Source: Neodiprion pinetum (Eukaryota; Arthropoda; Insecta; Hymenoptera; Diprionidae). From it: a DNA stretch of 64,000 bases. Positions 1 through 13,304 of the stretch are shown here, piece after piece (position 1 is the first letter of the stretch; each line of letters begins with the position of its first letter). The notes beneath the pieces are model-generated. The model had not been told where the DNA came from, ran no database searches, and was given only the letters and a program-made list of their open reading frames with translations. The position numbers and the translations under genes are program-made. The stretch is taken from positions 19,273,598 through 19,337,597 of the forward strand of contig NC_060235.2 in the NCBI RefSeq assembly GCF_021155775.2, in the 5' to 3' direction.

Positions 1-349
1 TTGTTATAACATATTCTACACGATTGAGTATCACCGGAACACGTTTCGCATGCTTGTTTGTGAATAAATGTACCGAGATCACCGTACACAATACGAAAAA
101 AAAACAAACATGTAGATGGAAAAAAAAAAAAACATCTCACCACAGGGAAAGTCGCAAGGAATTTCAAATCTCACTTTTTATGGTCACCTCGACAAACGTG
201 CGAGTTATAATCGTCGCCCGCGGTGGAAACGAGAATTAATGAGGTGCGAATCACAGGCAACTGCCGATACACAAACACGATTCTTGTGAATGTGTTGATA
301 CACACGCGCGTCTACCGCTCGGCCCCTGTAAAGTAGTGAAGAATTACGA

Positions 350-368
350 CAGAGGGAAGAGAGAGAAG

Positions 369-403
<35 letters not shown>
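350..403. repeat. GA-rich microsatellite
   Basis: A purine run of GA and GGA units, interrupted by occasional AA. It is simple-sequence DNA. The open frame on the opposite strand is only its serine/leucine translation. Confidence 0.9.
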
Positions 404-596
404 GCCGGCTGGGTAGTCGCCGTGGTGTCGAAAAACCTGACGCACCTGTCGTGCTACGGTTCTTGGAAAATCCCATGTACATATATGACATAATCCATAC
501 GCGGTATCGTATGAGACGTAGAAGCGAAACTTCAATATTTTCACACGCTGATACTCGATCGATTAGAAATAATCATTAATTCAAAGGCGTGCAACT

Positions 597-699
597 GGAA
601 AATGCCGCCTAAGGATATGAAATCCAACTTTCCTACGTAGACGGTAGCATCTAACGTATGGATGAAAGTTGGGTTGCCCGTCCGTAGGCGGCATTTTCC
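597..699. repeat. Short perfect-stem inverted repeat (hairpin)
   Basis: Bases 597-610 (GGAAAATGCCGCCT) are the exact reverse complement of 686-699. Nested inside, 624-632 (CCAACTTTC) pairs with 664-672. The whole can fold into a stem of about 100 nt with an outer 14-bp stem, an internal loop, an inner 9-bp stem and a terminal loop of about 31 nt. It could be a tiny MITE, a structured RNA or a precursor-like hairpin. The sequence does not tell which. No copy was noticed elsewhere in the window. Confidence 0.7.
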
Positions 700-708
700 C
701 TCGACGAT

Positions 709-3700
709 AATCTTCCCAGGTAGTAAATCACAAAACCTTTCGTAGAACCTTAAGCTATTTGGGTTGGAGAGGGGCCTTGGAAAAGGGTTGTCCCAAAGGA
801 AAACACACTGCCGGATAAAACCATAGACTTATCGTTAGACACGGATGTCGAACCGTATGGTCGAAGCCTAATACGCGAATTAATATTTCCAGAAGAGAAT
901 TTGTTGCATAAATAAATATTCGACAGGCGAATTTTATCGCTGTCAGCGTAAATGCACTCCGAAATCTGTGTGTAGATGTCGGTTTATAGCTCGAGTGAAA
1001 CCGTAATTCAAACGGCTTGTTTATTGAAAGGGGACGAACGGTAATGGTATACTTTCGAAATGAGGAAACTCGATGAAGAAACTGGAAACGGATTGCGGAA
1101 CGTATAATATACCTGCAATGTACATACATAGGTATACATTTACATGACACATAAGCAGACGGAAGCGGACGTGGGTATTGGTTATCCCCAATCCGCTTAT
1201 TGATTCATCGTCGAAGTGTCTATAGTACATAGTACATAGGAACATACAGTGACCTGGAAAAGTTCTTGGAGGGTCTGATTTGGGGTTTAAGGCTTTCTGC
1301 CTTCACGCCTGCGTCACGTGCTTTATTTCTCGCTCGGCTTCGTCGTCTAACTTATTCTCTACTCTACCATGATGCCAAAGCCTCGTCAGATAAATCTTCG
1401 CTGTCAATCCGTTTAGTATTTACAGCGCATTTTTGGTCTCATTTCGAAACGGGCCACGGTAGAGAAAGAGAAGCGATAACGTTTCATGTTCTGGGACACT
1501 TTCTTGTACGGGAAAATTGATCACATATTCACGTCCAAAGTCACAGCGATGGTCGTGCTTGATAATCGATTATGCCTACAGAATTACAAACACTGCTGAC
1601 ACAAAATTTAATCACCTTTATCGGCCGAGCATCCGAACTTAAATCTTCGCCTATTAATAGGCAACTTATCTTTCACGGTTTACCTCTCGCAGCCTGAAAA
1701 AGATGTTGCTTACAGACAGGCGATGGTCAGATTTCCAATTGATTTCTAGAAATTCGGAGCCCTTTTTGAAAGGCACACAATTATGTAAATACTTCAGACT
1801 AAGCGGGCAACACGCATCTGCTAAAAAGTGAATAACCTAATTCAGCAAGGAAAACTTCTAGCAAAAATAAAGAAATAAATAAAAACAAGAGTACCACGAT
1901 TCGTTTTCAATTGATCCTGCAAATCGGATCAAGTTTATTTATGCGTAGTTACGTAGAAAGGTTAAAAACAAAATTAAATATCACGTCTTCTGCAATAATG
2001 TAACGCATCAAAGGAAGAAAACACGCAATATTTTTTTATTACACAACACTATTTCACATGGTCAAAGTTTGGGTAAAATGATTTGGAATTTAATTTTTAC
2101 TTGTGCTCTGAGTTCTTCCCTTTAATTTCTGGTTTATTTCAGATCTTCTGCATTTTTGAATTCCTGCCATTGCGTGTTCTGCAAAACCTCATGGCGAAGG
2201 CATTACTTCTTCCGATATTCTATACGCATGTCGACGAACCCTTTTGAAAATACAAATAAATTATACGCCTTACATATAACTTGAAACACTATTGTTAAAA
2301 TAAATATTTTGCAACCAATCGCATAATAGTACAACACGTAGAACAAAAGATAGACTGCAGATCGTGAAAAAGCATAAAGACTCTAATTTCCAATAACATT
2401 GAATTTTGCAGCAACTTCTAGTTTCTATTATTTAACTGTGAAATCTATAAATTCTGAAGTAGTGCCACGAATGTCACGATCACACATGACCTGAATCTAT
2501 TCTATTTCAATGGTAATGTGTGCAGTAGAAAACAAATATTTCACATCCCGACTCATTATAAAACCGTAAAACGGTAAAACTGAAAATGGGAAATTGATTT
2601 TTTGGCAAAAACATGGTTATATGTAATAAATAATTATGAGAAAAAGCAATTCGCAGCTACTGGAAAAATTTTGCTCGAGAATCTAAAAAACAGACTAAAA
2701 TTAAAACTGATTAAATTACGTATAAATGTATGAAGATTAGCAGCTTTTGTTTAATCGTACAATTATGCGATAAATTTGTTTTAAAAACTGATAAAATGTA
2801 ATATAAACTTGTAAATGACTAAATTTACTATTGAACTAAACATGTGACGTAGCTCTGTAATAATTAGTTCGGGTAATAGTTACCAGAATTTTGTTATTCT
2901 TGCAGATACAATACGTTGACTGAAAAACACTCGCACTCGACGGAAATCCGCCTACCTTCGGCACAGGTAATACAATATACTATTTCCTATGGTAAAGAAA
3001 AAAGGTATCACTTATCAGAATTTATGAACGAAACGACGTTTTCATTTCACTTATTAGTTTGAGATAAATTTTGGGTTTTCATGTATCTAATGGATACTCC
3101 TCTCTTCGATGCAAAACAAGCATAATTGTTCACAATTTTGGAATAAAAATATCCATTTTAGATTACTCGCAAAATGAAAAAAAAAAAAAGAATATCCAGT
3201 GTCGCCCCATTTTGCCTCGTGAAGAACAAATCTTTTGCTCGTAGTTTAGAAAGTGGAATAATTTAGTTAACTATGATCAAACTGCAGGAATAAAAGAATG
3301 TCAGTCAAATTTTCATAATAAACTGTATGTTTTTTTCCTCAAACAGCCGACCTTGCTCCGATTTCCTCCATCGAGCCCAGAAGCAGGTCATCGGTTTACC
3401 TCAAAGTACGGAAAGTTGGAGTAGCGTGATTCCTAAATTCAGCCTGTCACAGAATTTATATAATATAATCAGGCGCTAAGGAATATTGGCAGCTGGCGAT
3501 TGACGCAACAACGCATTGACGCACTGAATTTCCGATAATTGCTTCCCGTTCCACCTAAAATGATAATTGAATCTGATGCTCCGGAGCGACCAGGCACAGC
3601 CCACTATCAACCGAGTTGAGAGTATCAATTTGTTTATGGAGAAGCCGCGAGTGCAGTGTAGGAGGAGGAAGTTAAGGACGAACAGAAGGAGGTCTCGGAT

Positions 3701-6024
3701 TCTGCGAAAATAGATTACATTTCACAAATAGTTCAAAGGTCGATCCGATCTTCCAGCGGTTTGTCAGATTCCGCGTCGAATCTATAAAATATATATTGTT
3801 AGAATTTTCCAACGACTTCAATTCGATCATGTGGATTTTTTGTTCGTTTCTTAACGGATTTTTGTTTCACGTGAGAAATTTCTTTTTGATTCTGAGTAGC
3901 AAGGGGCATTATCTGATAAAAATTCGTTATTAATCGCGTCTTGATTTCAAGGTAAGAAAAAACCGTAAAATTACGTGTATATTTTATGAATAAAAAGAAA
4001 TTAAATGTACACAAATTATATTTGTTTTTGGTAATTGACTTTCGTTTATTTCCAAATTTTTTCAACCAATATAGGTATCTTTTTTCATCTTAATTGCAAA
4101 ACATAAATGTAATTTGTATTTCACGTACACTTCAACATGCAAATTATATTAAATTACAAGACTTGCAAAGTGTATCCGACTGATTATCATTTTTCGCCCG
4201 TCACTAATTCGGAGTCCTGGTTTCTTAGCTATTTTTTTTTCCTCAATATACGACATGAAAAGTCAGTTCTAAAATGACAAGCAAAAATCCAAAAAGAAGG
4301 AAAGACAAGGCAGCGGAAATAACGTTGCCGTTTCGACACCTTGCGGCTCGAGGTGATTGAAGACACGAGATTGAAGATAAACAGCGACGAACTTCACCTA
4401 CATCTCTTCTAACGGGTTATTCCCGTGATTTACGACTTCCAAGAGTCAATTCCTTAAGTCTAGTTTCACGGTGAGAATTTTGAACAGTGAGGCACTTAAG
4501 GATGTGTCAAACGTATAATACGGTCCAATCACAAAGTGATATAAAATAAAAAAATATGTCATCACAAAGCTTTCAATAAAAAAAAAAAAAACAAAAAAGA
4601 ACCGACAACCAATAGTTCCACATGTATAACAAAGTTCGATTATTCGTAACTTTATAAATATTTCATCAAATTGAATCCAGCAGCAACAAGCCGATTAAAT
4701 ATAATAAAACATTTGTACCAAAATGCCTTGTCGCTATAATAATTTTAATAATTCATTCGCCAAAGGTGGTAGAAATGCATGATAAACTAGACGACTGACA
4801 AGGTCTGCATCGAGTCGTGTTATAACTAGTAAATAACCGTACATACCTGTACGCAAACTTTACTCACCGAACACGATTATGTATCCCCTGAGATAATTGC
4901 CCCGAGTGCAGAAACTCGACGTTCCCGGTAACAACATCAACTTCTCATAAGCTAAAGCGTATATTACCGTAACTGCAACCGCATCCTAATTTATACGGCT
5001 TATTCCTCGTCCTGTCCGTGTTACTTACAATTAGCCTATCAATATTGCCCGCTAAATTATGATTCCGGAGACTTTTTGTCTCTATCTCATTTTCGGAATG
5101 ATCCTAGAATACAATTATTTGAAAGCAATATTATCTTGTTTTTTTTTTTTTTTGTTTTAATCTGAAAAAAATTGTCGCAAAAATAGCAGCGAAAGATTCC
5201 TCGTGGAAAAGCATCTCTTAAATCCAAGTTCAGAAGGTTTGGGTCAGATTTGGTAGAATTTCTCTACTTCATGGATACGGAAAGATACATTTTTTTTTTT
5301 TTTTTTACTTGTTACTTTTCCTGTCATTTTTATCGTCATTTGAACATCATATTGGAAACGTTTTACTGTTTCGTAACGAATAAAATTCTCTCCAAGAGCA
5401 TGATTTGAATTTATTTTTAAGGTCAACGGTTTTCTAACCGAGGTAATTGAATTCTAACTTCAGGGCGGTTTACATGTGAGATGAGATGTATGATTGAAAA
5501 AAGGCAGAATGGTATGATACCTTGAAATTTGTTTTCTTTTCTTGCAGATCCGTTTTTTTCTTTTTCTTTTTTAAGCCTCTTAGAATTGACGGGTGACAAT
5601 TGTTGAACGTCATCAAACTTGATCAACCTCAGTTCCGCTTGTTCAATCTTTATTCCGCAATACTTTCGTACTGAAAGAATTTAGAGCAGATTCTAGTAAC
5701 GAATCTTACGTAATAAAATCTCTGGCGTGAATTTTCAAACAATGTTGTACCGAGCTTTCTTATCGTGACCGAAATTGGCACAGAGTGTTTTCTACGCGGA
5801 GCCAAGAACGAAATGACGATAAGAAATATTCGAATCTGGCGTAATTCGAGCCACCCGCCCTCTTTGACGTCCTCGTAATGAAGAACGGACAATGGCAATT
5901 TATATACGTATATATTTGAGAAGATGCGAGGCTTTGCGAATGGTTAAGGGAGTCGGCTGGGACGCAATCAAACCCTTCCCCACAAACCGAGATTCATCTT
6001 CTTTTCATCTTCTCGTCTTGTCAG
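709..6024. other. AT-rich stretch without a supported gene
   Basis: Unique-looking AT-rich DNA with poly(A) near 3178-3190 and 4577-4590 and poly(T) near 5140-5154 and 5291-5306. A slightly GC-richer patch around 3470-3700 contains a short direct repeat of a TTGACGCA-type word. Open frames here are at most about 130 codons, have no splice context and are not convincing. Confidence 0.6.
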
Positions 6025-6113
6025 TTCCAGCTTGACGCGTCGCCGGTCGAGTTCGTCTTGGATGGACGTGGAGGATGGTATAAGTGGAGGCTCGAGGGTT
6101 GAGAAATTGCTCG
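6025..6113 (+). CDS. Candidate internal exon, product unknown
   Basis: An 89-base segment is preceded by a strong acceptor: a pyrimidine-rich run at about 5996-6022 ending in CAG at 6022-6024. It is followed by a donor-like TCG|GTGAGA at 6114. One frame is open throughout. It begins after one base and encodes 29 residues, rich in Ser and Arg at the start (SSLTRRRSSSSWMD) and ending EKLL. The other two frames contain stops. GC content is higher than in the flanks. No domain is recognised and no partner exon was found, so this may be chance splice-like sequence or a 5'-UTR exon. Confidence 0.22.
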
Positions 6114-6303
6114 GTGAGACAGATGGGGCTAACTGTAATGGAGCAGGAATTACATGATTTATGACTAGGACTGCTGCTCGGCACCGAGGAAGAACGGAAC
6201 GGGCAGAGTTGTCAGAGTTGCAGGATCAGGTACCGAGTTAACTTGAGAAACGAACCTCCTCGCACCTCGTCAAAAAAGGTTTGACAAACCTCGCGCGCGG
6301 CTA

Positions 6304-6735
6304 CACTGAGAGAAATTTTTAGCTTCGGTTACCGCTCGGTCCTTAACTATTTTCATTTGTGACCAAAATAGAAAAATATAGTTCTAGGTAGAAAATGAAA
6401 ATTAGTTTTCCAGCTGTTACCGGAAAGTCTAGTATCCGTTGCTATTCTTTCTCATTGCGATCACTGTTACTATATTTTCTTGCAACTGTCGCGAAAATTT
6501 AATGCTTGTGCAACGATAAATTGACGTTGAAGCCTTGTTTAACTAAAAAAGTAGAGTAAACCGAACAAACTTATTTTGCATTGCAATTACCAAAAAAGGA
6601 TCGACGATAGCGCAAAATGGTTACGCGTACCTCGTTTATTGTAATTCCAACAATATTGAAACAGTTTTTTTTTTAACGATACCTGTTTTACTCAATTTTT
6701 CTAGTTTCTGTAACAAATGAAATTTTTCTCAGTTC
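6304..6735 (+). mobile_element. MITE-A copy 1 (near full length)
   Basis: This 432-base non-autonomous element begins CACTGAGAGAAATTTTTAG and ends ATTTTTCTCAGTT, so the termini are inverted repeats of about 15 bp (CACTGAGARAAATTT). It has no coding frame. The body is shared with six other copies in this window and includes the conserved core at 6598-6623. The left flank is TA and the right flank has diverged. Confidence 0.9.
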
Positions 6736-8855
6736 ACTTAACAGCTATCTTAAATAGAGTTCTGAATGGAGTGCAACCCAAGTTCTGAATTGGTGCGAAT
6801 CGCGTCACCGATTTCTTTGGAATTTCAAATAAATTTTTCAATACCGGCTTTTTAGGGTAAAAATTTCGATTTAGATGTAATTCGGAAAATTCATAGTCTA
6901 AACTAAGAGGTATGATTATCTTTCAACTTCTGTGCCTTTGAGCCTTATCGGGTACCAGAAATACGTTGATTAACTTCATCACGATTTAGGCATATTTTTT
7001 TTTTTTTTGTCTCTAATTTTCAGTACTTCCTGTTTTACAAAAAAATATGACAACTGCACTTTTTGTGGACAAGGATTCCGATATTTTTGAATATGAAATT
7101 CATCATCTGGTATATTCTGAGGAACTGATATTTTGAATTCTGTAGATGAGAAGGGAACGGAAATAAATTGTTTTTATTTACGTATGTGAAAAAGTAAACA
7201 TTTTGGAGTGTATCCTGAGATTTTAAGAGTGGGATGAAAATAAGATCACTGCAATTGAATCGGTATAAATTTTGAATATTGGGTATTATAAGAATTCATT
7301 TCTAAGCGAAACGGATTTTTGTTTCAAATATTGTTTTTGGAGAAGATGAATTTATACGCTTTTCTGTATTTGCTCTACTTCTGTTACAATCTGCGATTTT
7401 ATTTTTAGATTAGTCGTTTGCGATGTAAATTTTTGAGAAGAGAACCCGACACAAATTCGAATGAAATGTGGAGGATAAATCAATGACTCGATGGAGATAT
7501 GTCACATTTTTGCAAAGTACTATACGAGCGCCGTTTACAAAATATCAGCAACTTCAATTTTGAAACAGTGACAATAATCCGAACGCTGCAGGATGAAAAT
7601 TCGAACAAATTGTAAATAAATATCATAAAACTATAAATTGTTCAATATATGACAAATTCTGTGTAAAAAAATTATAAGAAAATCGAATACTGAACCTGCC
7701 TATGTTTCAAAGATTTAGACGATAAAATTTCAAATTTGAATCACGTATCGTGTAATATCCATGATCTGCCTGCCTTGACCGCATCCCGAAATTAATTTTG
7801 ACCTCTCCGCCTGTCTCCGGCTCACGTAAAAGCGAAAACGTGATCGTGTCTACAAATCTAACTACACATGAGAAAAATCTGTTAAGGATTTTGGTGGAAT
7901 ATAATAATTTGATGCCCATCTGATACTATATTAGATGTTCAATTTCCGAATTGACTATAAAAATAAATTGTTCTCTAATAGTTAATTAATACGGATGGAA
8001 AAAGAATTACTTTTTCACTGTTTTCACGATTCCTTTTCACTTGGTCAATAATTTGTTTGGTGCGTATATCAAAAATTTTTTCAATCTAGCAGCAAGTAAA
8101 TATTGGATAAGGACTATTTAACAATCGACACATTTTGAACACCCAAAATATTGACTTGATACAATTTCCATTTGGGTAAATTTTTGAAAATCGAGTGTTT
8201 ATTTCGGATATTTGGAACGTTTCCAATTACTCGAACAGTCGTTATTTAATATCCACTTGTTCTTGAGATATAAAAATGTATCCAACACCCATCGCATTGA
8301 TTGTGGTAAATTTATTGGGTTATCTAGTACCGCCTAGCTATTATTTGAATCAAACAAATCAGTGTTGGAGTAAAAACAAGTCAGCGAGAACGAGTAAAAA
8401 CACTAACTGGTATAAAATCTATTATTTTGTTCAGTGAACCAGCCAATTTCTTCAATGTCTCCAATCTCGAAACGACCTTTTTTTTTTTTTTTTATTCCAC
8501 AGTGTTGAAAAGAGCGATGTTTTCCCGTCCATTTTGCTGGGTCATACCGATGTATATTATACATCATCGTCGCGATCTCTGTCATTTTTTTGGGTACGTG
8601 TGTTGCAGAGCGCAACGTGTCGCCTACAATTAACAAGGCCTGATTAAGCAAACAGCAGCAGCCCGGCTCGTTTCGTCTCTCGGTGTCCGGGGAGGAGGGA
8701 TCGCGGGGATTAGATGGGGTAAAAATAAAAGGAGAGAATAAAGAAGAAAGGAGCGGAGAGGAGAGGAGAGAAGAGGAGATAGGAGAACAATGCCTACGGA
8801 TCATGAAAGAGGGTCTCCACCCTCCGGGTACTCGGCTTGTCCGGCTTGGGTTCGA
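6736..8855. other. AT-rich stretch without a supported gene
   Basis: AT-rich unique DNA to about 8640, then a purine-rich, GC-richer patch (GGAGAGGAGA-type runs at about 8690-8780). The patch produces long but low-complexity open frames on both strands. No splice context or recognised domain supports a gene. Confidence 0.55.
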
Positions 8856-8886
8856 GGCACGAAAGCTCGGCACGAAAGCTCGGCAC
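8856..8886. repeat. 13-bp tandem repeat, 2.4 units
   Basis: The unit GGCACGAAAGCTC occurs twice in perfect tandem, followed by a partial GGCAC. It is a local minisatellite seed in the GC-richer patch. Confidence 0.85.
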
Positions 8887-9014
8887 AAGGTGTGTATGCA
8901 CAATTAGTAGCCTTGGATCCGGAACACCGGGCTGCACCCTGCAAACCCAGCCTTTGAGAACCGAGGGTGCTGAGATCGAGAGTTTTGAGGATCGCTTTAT
9001 GACTCCCAAAAAAG

Positions 9015-9033
9015 CCCCCCCCCCCCCCCCCCC
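9015..9033. repeat. Poly(C) tract
   Basis: An uninterrupted run of 19 C, one of three long G/C homopolymers in an otherwise AT-rich window. Its length is error-prone in sequencing. Confidence 0.9.
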
Positions 9034-9163
9034 GGAACCCCGTACGCGTAGGAAGTTACGGAGAGTCCACTTTATATGGCTTTTAGACGCGAACGTGTTG
9101 CAATTTTAAATAAAATAAAAAAAAAAATCTAAAATTTACAGCGGTTCGCGTTTACAAATGATA

Positions 9164-9570
9164 CGTGGAGAGAGAAATTTTTTAGTTCCGGTTAACGCTC
9201 AGTCCTCAACTATTTTCACTTTTTACCACAATCGAAAAATATATTTCTAGTTTTGTAGCCGTTACCTAGAGTCTAGTATCTCTTACTATTCTTTCTCGTT
9301 ACTGTTGCTATATTTTCTTGCAACTGTTGCGAAAATTTAATGCTTGTGGAACAATAAATTGACGTTAAAGCCTTGTTTGACTAAAAAAGTATAGTAAACC
9401 GAAGAAACTGATTTTGCGTTGCGATTGACAAAAAAGGATCGACGATAGCGCAAAATGGTTAGGCGTACCTCGTTTTTCGTAATTCCGACAATATTCAAAC
9501 AGTTTTTTTTAACGATGCCTGTTTTACTGAGTTATTCTAGTTACCGTAACGAATGAAATTTTTCTCAGTG
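9164..9570 (+). mobile_element. MITE-A copy 2
   Basis: This 407-base copy has a slightly degraded left end (CGTGGAGAGAGAAATTT) and an intact right end (AAATTTTTCTCAGTG). TA immediately flanks both sides (9162-9163 and 9571-9572), consistent with a 2-bp target duplication. The conserved core is at 9436-9461. A short internal deletion relative to copy 1 removes part of the left half. Confidence 0.9.
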
Positions 9571-9777
9571 TACATGTAATGCGTAATTAATTACCCTGTG
9601 ACCCATTTTCCAGTCGTGACGTCAGCACCTTACGACAAATATAGCCAATCGTTAGCGCGTGATCGGTTAGCCGCTGAATGAGTCTTTCAAAATTCAATAA
9701 CTCACGTTCAATTGAAAGAAAGAAGAAACAAACAAAAAAAAGTATATCGGTAGATTCAACGTTGGAATAATTGAAAT

Positions 9778-9897
9778 ATGCAGTATCAACAACGTTAATT
9801 TACTGAACAGTTACTCGTAGCTGTTCAATTTCTTGTGATTTCAGCGATATTCAAATCGCTCTGGTAACGATACTCATTTTGTTGAATTTTTTCAGCG
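9778..9897 (+). mobile_element. MITE-B fragment
   Basis: About 120 bases resemble 13305-13440 and 30262-30384. Shared landmarks in order are ACTGAA-CAGTTAC, TTTCTTGTGATTT, CGATATTCAAA, GGTAACGATAC and CATTTTGTT. It appears to be an older repeat family, distantly reminiscent of MITE-A. Boundaries are approximate. Confidence 0.5.
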
Positions 9898-12169
9898 AAT
9901 ATATTATTATGAAATTTTCCCTACGCTGTGTGCATTGATCAGAATTTCTTATTTCCATCATGCAACGGATGATAAAGCTGCTGTAACTTGAGCTTAATAT
10001 CTGCTCATTATAAATCGCGATCGATAGCGTAACATATTTACAGCGTGTATTTTCTTCTGTTTCTTCAAGTTGAAAGTCACATAATTATGTTACGTAGTGT
10101 TTGCATAATGAATTCAAAATGAATAAATCACAAATTATTTAATATTCAGGAAGCAAATTCGTTTGCAGGTAAATTGATACAGGTACAGATGCGATGTACC
10201 TTTAAATTTGAATTCCCGATTTCAATCGGTCGAAAGTGTAGATATTGGATTTGAAAAAAATTATCCGATGTATTTTTTGGTTTGAAACTTTCATCGTTCG
10301 AATTACTTGTTAATCATATTTTTAGCGTCTGTGAAAAAACATGACACAACATAAATACTGTTTACCTACGCATAGTGAAATGTAAATTATAAATTGTTTT
10401 GCTCGGAATAAATTTAAATTAAGAACATTTGGATAACAATTTGAGGTGTATAACTGGTGCGTATATAATTGCTATTCGCCGTTCGTTTCGCTCGTCGTCG
10501 TCGGGTTAACAAGTGCTTGAGGAAAACGAACCACGCGGTCCTTTGCAGAGTTGGCAATTTGCGTGATTTGTGGTTAATTCCATCGTGTAGTCGCCGGGTT
10601 CCCGACCTGCGGTGAATAAGTCGCGCTAAATATTCGACTGGAAAATCTGCAGCCTGTTATATTGAGCTGGTGCTGTTGCTCTTGCTGCTACTCTTGCAAG
10701 GCGTTTAAAATCTCAATTTCGCGCCCCGTCTGTTCGCTGATACCTTATTAAGCCCTCGAGAATGTTGAGGGTTCGATAAAAATGAAAACAAACAACGAAT
10801 AAACAAGCGAAATTGGTAACAGGGTGCTTCCAAGACTCATCAAGCAGCGCTGAAAAGTTTGAGTGCGTAAACATGCTCAAACTTGAAAAAAAATGTCATG
10901 TGTTTTGGATAATTGATAGAAAATAACGTGCATAACACCTACTTTCAAATACTTATACACATTTTCCAGTTATCGCGACATTCAATCTGTTTGTTTAATT
11001 TACTACTTTATTTCAGTTAAGTAAAGCCTTGACGTCAATTTATTGTTGCACCAATATCAAACTATCTTAATAATTTAAAGAATATAAAGTACGAATAAGG
11101 ATAGTCAAAAAGAATAATAACACGTACTAGATTTTTTATTTACTCAGAAAGTGGAGTTTTCCCGACAATCTTCCATTTTTTCTTACCCTTCCCCCTCGTT
11201 GCAACGCCTTATACTTCTTCGGCCCTTTACATTTTCTCCCTTTATCCCTTTATAAAGTTTCACTACAGGAAGTAATTACCCTCGAGAGAGTTTACTTCCA
11301 TAAATGCATATTAGATGTATTTCTATGTGTACACATTGTATACATTAATGTACGTGTACTGCACGTAATAATATATTTTCAGACGGTGTAATCTGCTCCA
11401 GCTGAAATGCAGAGAGAAAAATTTCACGTCTCTGAGAATTACTATTTTAATCAGTTTCACAGATGTAGCAAAAATTCGTCAGAGTTAATCAGCTTACATA
11501 CACTTTCTACAGTTTCATGATTTTACAATCTGAACAAGCAGTGGCCAAGTTAATCATTTCAGGTACTTTTACGTTACGTCAATGCCGATGACTTGAGATA
11601 CTTGAGATATTTGAAGAGAGTAGAAGAGAAAATTTCCACAACTATAAATCGACGAGATTCCTGAGATAATTATTCTATCAAATAATATCAGTACCCCGAA
11701 TAGCAAAATTCCTGTAAGAATGATTATACAGAAAAAATTATAATATAATAAAAAAAATTTATAATACGTAGTATATAAGAATTCAGGATAGAAATTTATA
11801 CGCCAAAGAATAATTGATTTATTTCGTATAACTTGCATGGTTGCATGTGTGTGTGTGTGTATTTTTTTAATCAATCTTTCCATTCCTCCAGTCAAAAAGC
11901 ACAGCAATTCTAATCATGATAACAGATTTTTTCTTCGTCGTAGTCGATGAATCTTCATCTACGAATTTTGAGGCCTGTATCTGACCCTGATCCGGGGTGA
12001 AAAAAACTTAAAAAAAAAAAAACAAACAACGATGACCAAAAAAAAAGAAAAAATCCTTGCGAATTTTATTCGATATCCTTTGATCAGAGTTGAAAAGAAA
12101 AAAAAAAACTCATACTTCGTCGTCGTGAAGACAGACTTTGAGATGACGTAAATGATGCCTCTACTTCAG
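9898..12169. other. AT-rich stretch holding only a MITE remnant
   Basis: No gene is supported. A GC-richer patch lies at about 10480-10760. A decayed MITE-A copy lies at 10995-11132 and is listed separately. A short TG run is near 11848, and A-rich tracts lie at about 12008-12110. Confidence 0.55.
10995..11132 (-). mobile_element. MITE-A decayed remnant
   Basis: In reverse orientation, 11021-11052 matches the MITE-A segment around its GACGTCAATTTATTGTTGCA block. The sequence to 11132, ending in ACTAG, follows the reverse complement of the AGTATC...TACTATATTTTCTTG part. Both termini are lost. It is clearly older than the other copies. Confidence 0.6.
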
Positions 12170-12240
12170 TCGCAAGCTCGTTGTGCAATGAATACGTTTC
12201 AGAATTGCAAGATTTTCAACTCTACGCGACGGCGTCGACG
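12170..12240 (+). CDS. Weak candidate exon, product unknown
   Basis: A 71-base segment lies between an acceptor-like CTCTACTTCAG and a good donor GACG|GTAAGTT at 12241. One frame is open across it, 23 codons with an arginine-rich end. It is short and unsupported by neighbouring exons, so it is probably chance. Confidence 0.12.
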
Positions 12241-13304
12241 GTAAGTTGATGAACGCGGTTGAGAACTGCAGCGAAATGGGAATTCCGTTTTAAAAATCTA
12301 TGCACAATGTGTGCATGCGAATACTCAGCTAAAGTCAAAGTAACTTTGCGAAATGAGAATTGAAGAGAGGAAACTGAGATGCAGAATTGGTGGCTCGAGA
12401 TGAATCGTTTTTGCTGAGAGTATAACGTCTTATGAAACTACCTATGACCGCTCTTAAATATATCTTGTAGGAGGAGAGAAAATTATTTTGAATAAAAAAG
12501 GCATTTTTCTTTTTTTTTTGAAATTGCGTAAAATATGCAACGTTTCTTTTCCGTTGTTACACGCGGAAAAATTTTCACCAGTTTTCGAATTTTTTGAGCT
12601 ACGCTGTTATAGAGCGAAAGAAATATCTAGTTTTGATTATCATACATAGTCCTTGGCTATTTTGTTTTTTTAAAATTCTAGTTTTAAACTGAAGATCAGT
12701 TTTTAACCCTTTTTTCATATTTCTAATATATATATTTGCACTTTTTATATGCACATAAATACTTTGTGGTCTGTTGGGTGACTGAGTCATTGAAATTTCA
12801 TGCAAAATTGCAATAATTTATTCACTCATATATTTGTTATAAGCTTTTGAAGTGAAAAAACTCGTTTTTTTAACACAAAAATAATCTTATCATTTTCGTC
12901 ACGTAGACAGTTGGGGCTCTGAAATTTTTTTTACGCATTCCTCATACACAATTTTACAATATGTGTTTGTTTCACAATTTTCGGTGCGCTAGTTTTTTCA
13001 AAAAAAAAAATTGTTAGTTTCGGAGTGTGAATTTTTTTACGCCATTTTCAATTTCGTAATTCTTACTTTAGAATCGTAATCTGTAATCGTGAAAACCCAT
13101 AGATCACCTATGATTTTCTAAATTTGTTCAGCAGAAAAACGTTCCCCTCAAGGGTTCAACTGTTCTTTTTACCATCATCATTCGTAGTATATTTTGTCGT
13201 AAGTGAAGTCATAATTTTACGTTGGTGCAGCAGTGAATTGATGGCAAGTCATTTTTTGGCTGGAAAAATACAGCTATAAAGTAACAAACAGATTTAATTT
13301 TGTA

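Noticed and set aside
8403..8903. 166-codon minus-strand open frame
   Set aside because: It starts at TTG. The first ATG is about 33 codons in. Much of it is Ser/Leu or Lys runs from purine-rich simple sequence. No splice context or domain.
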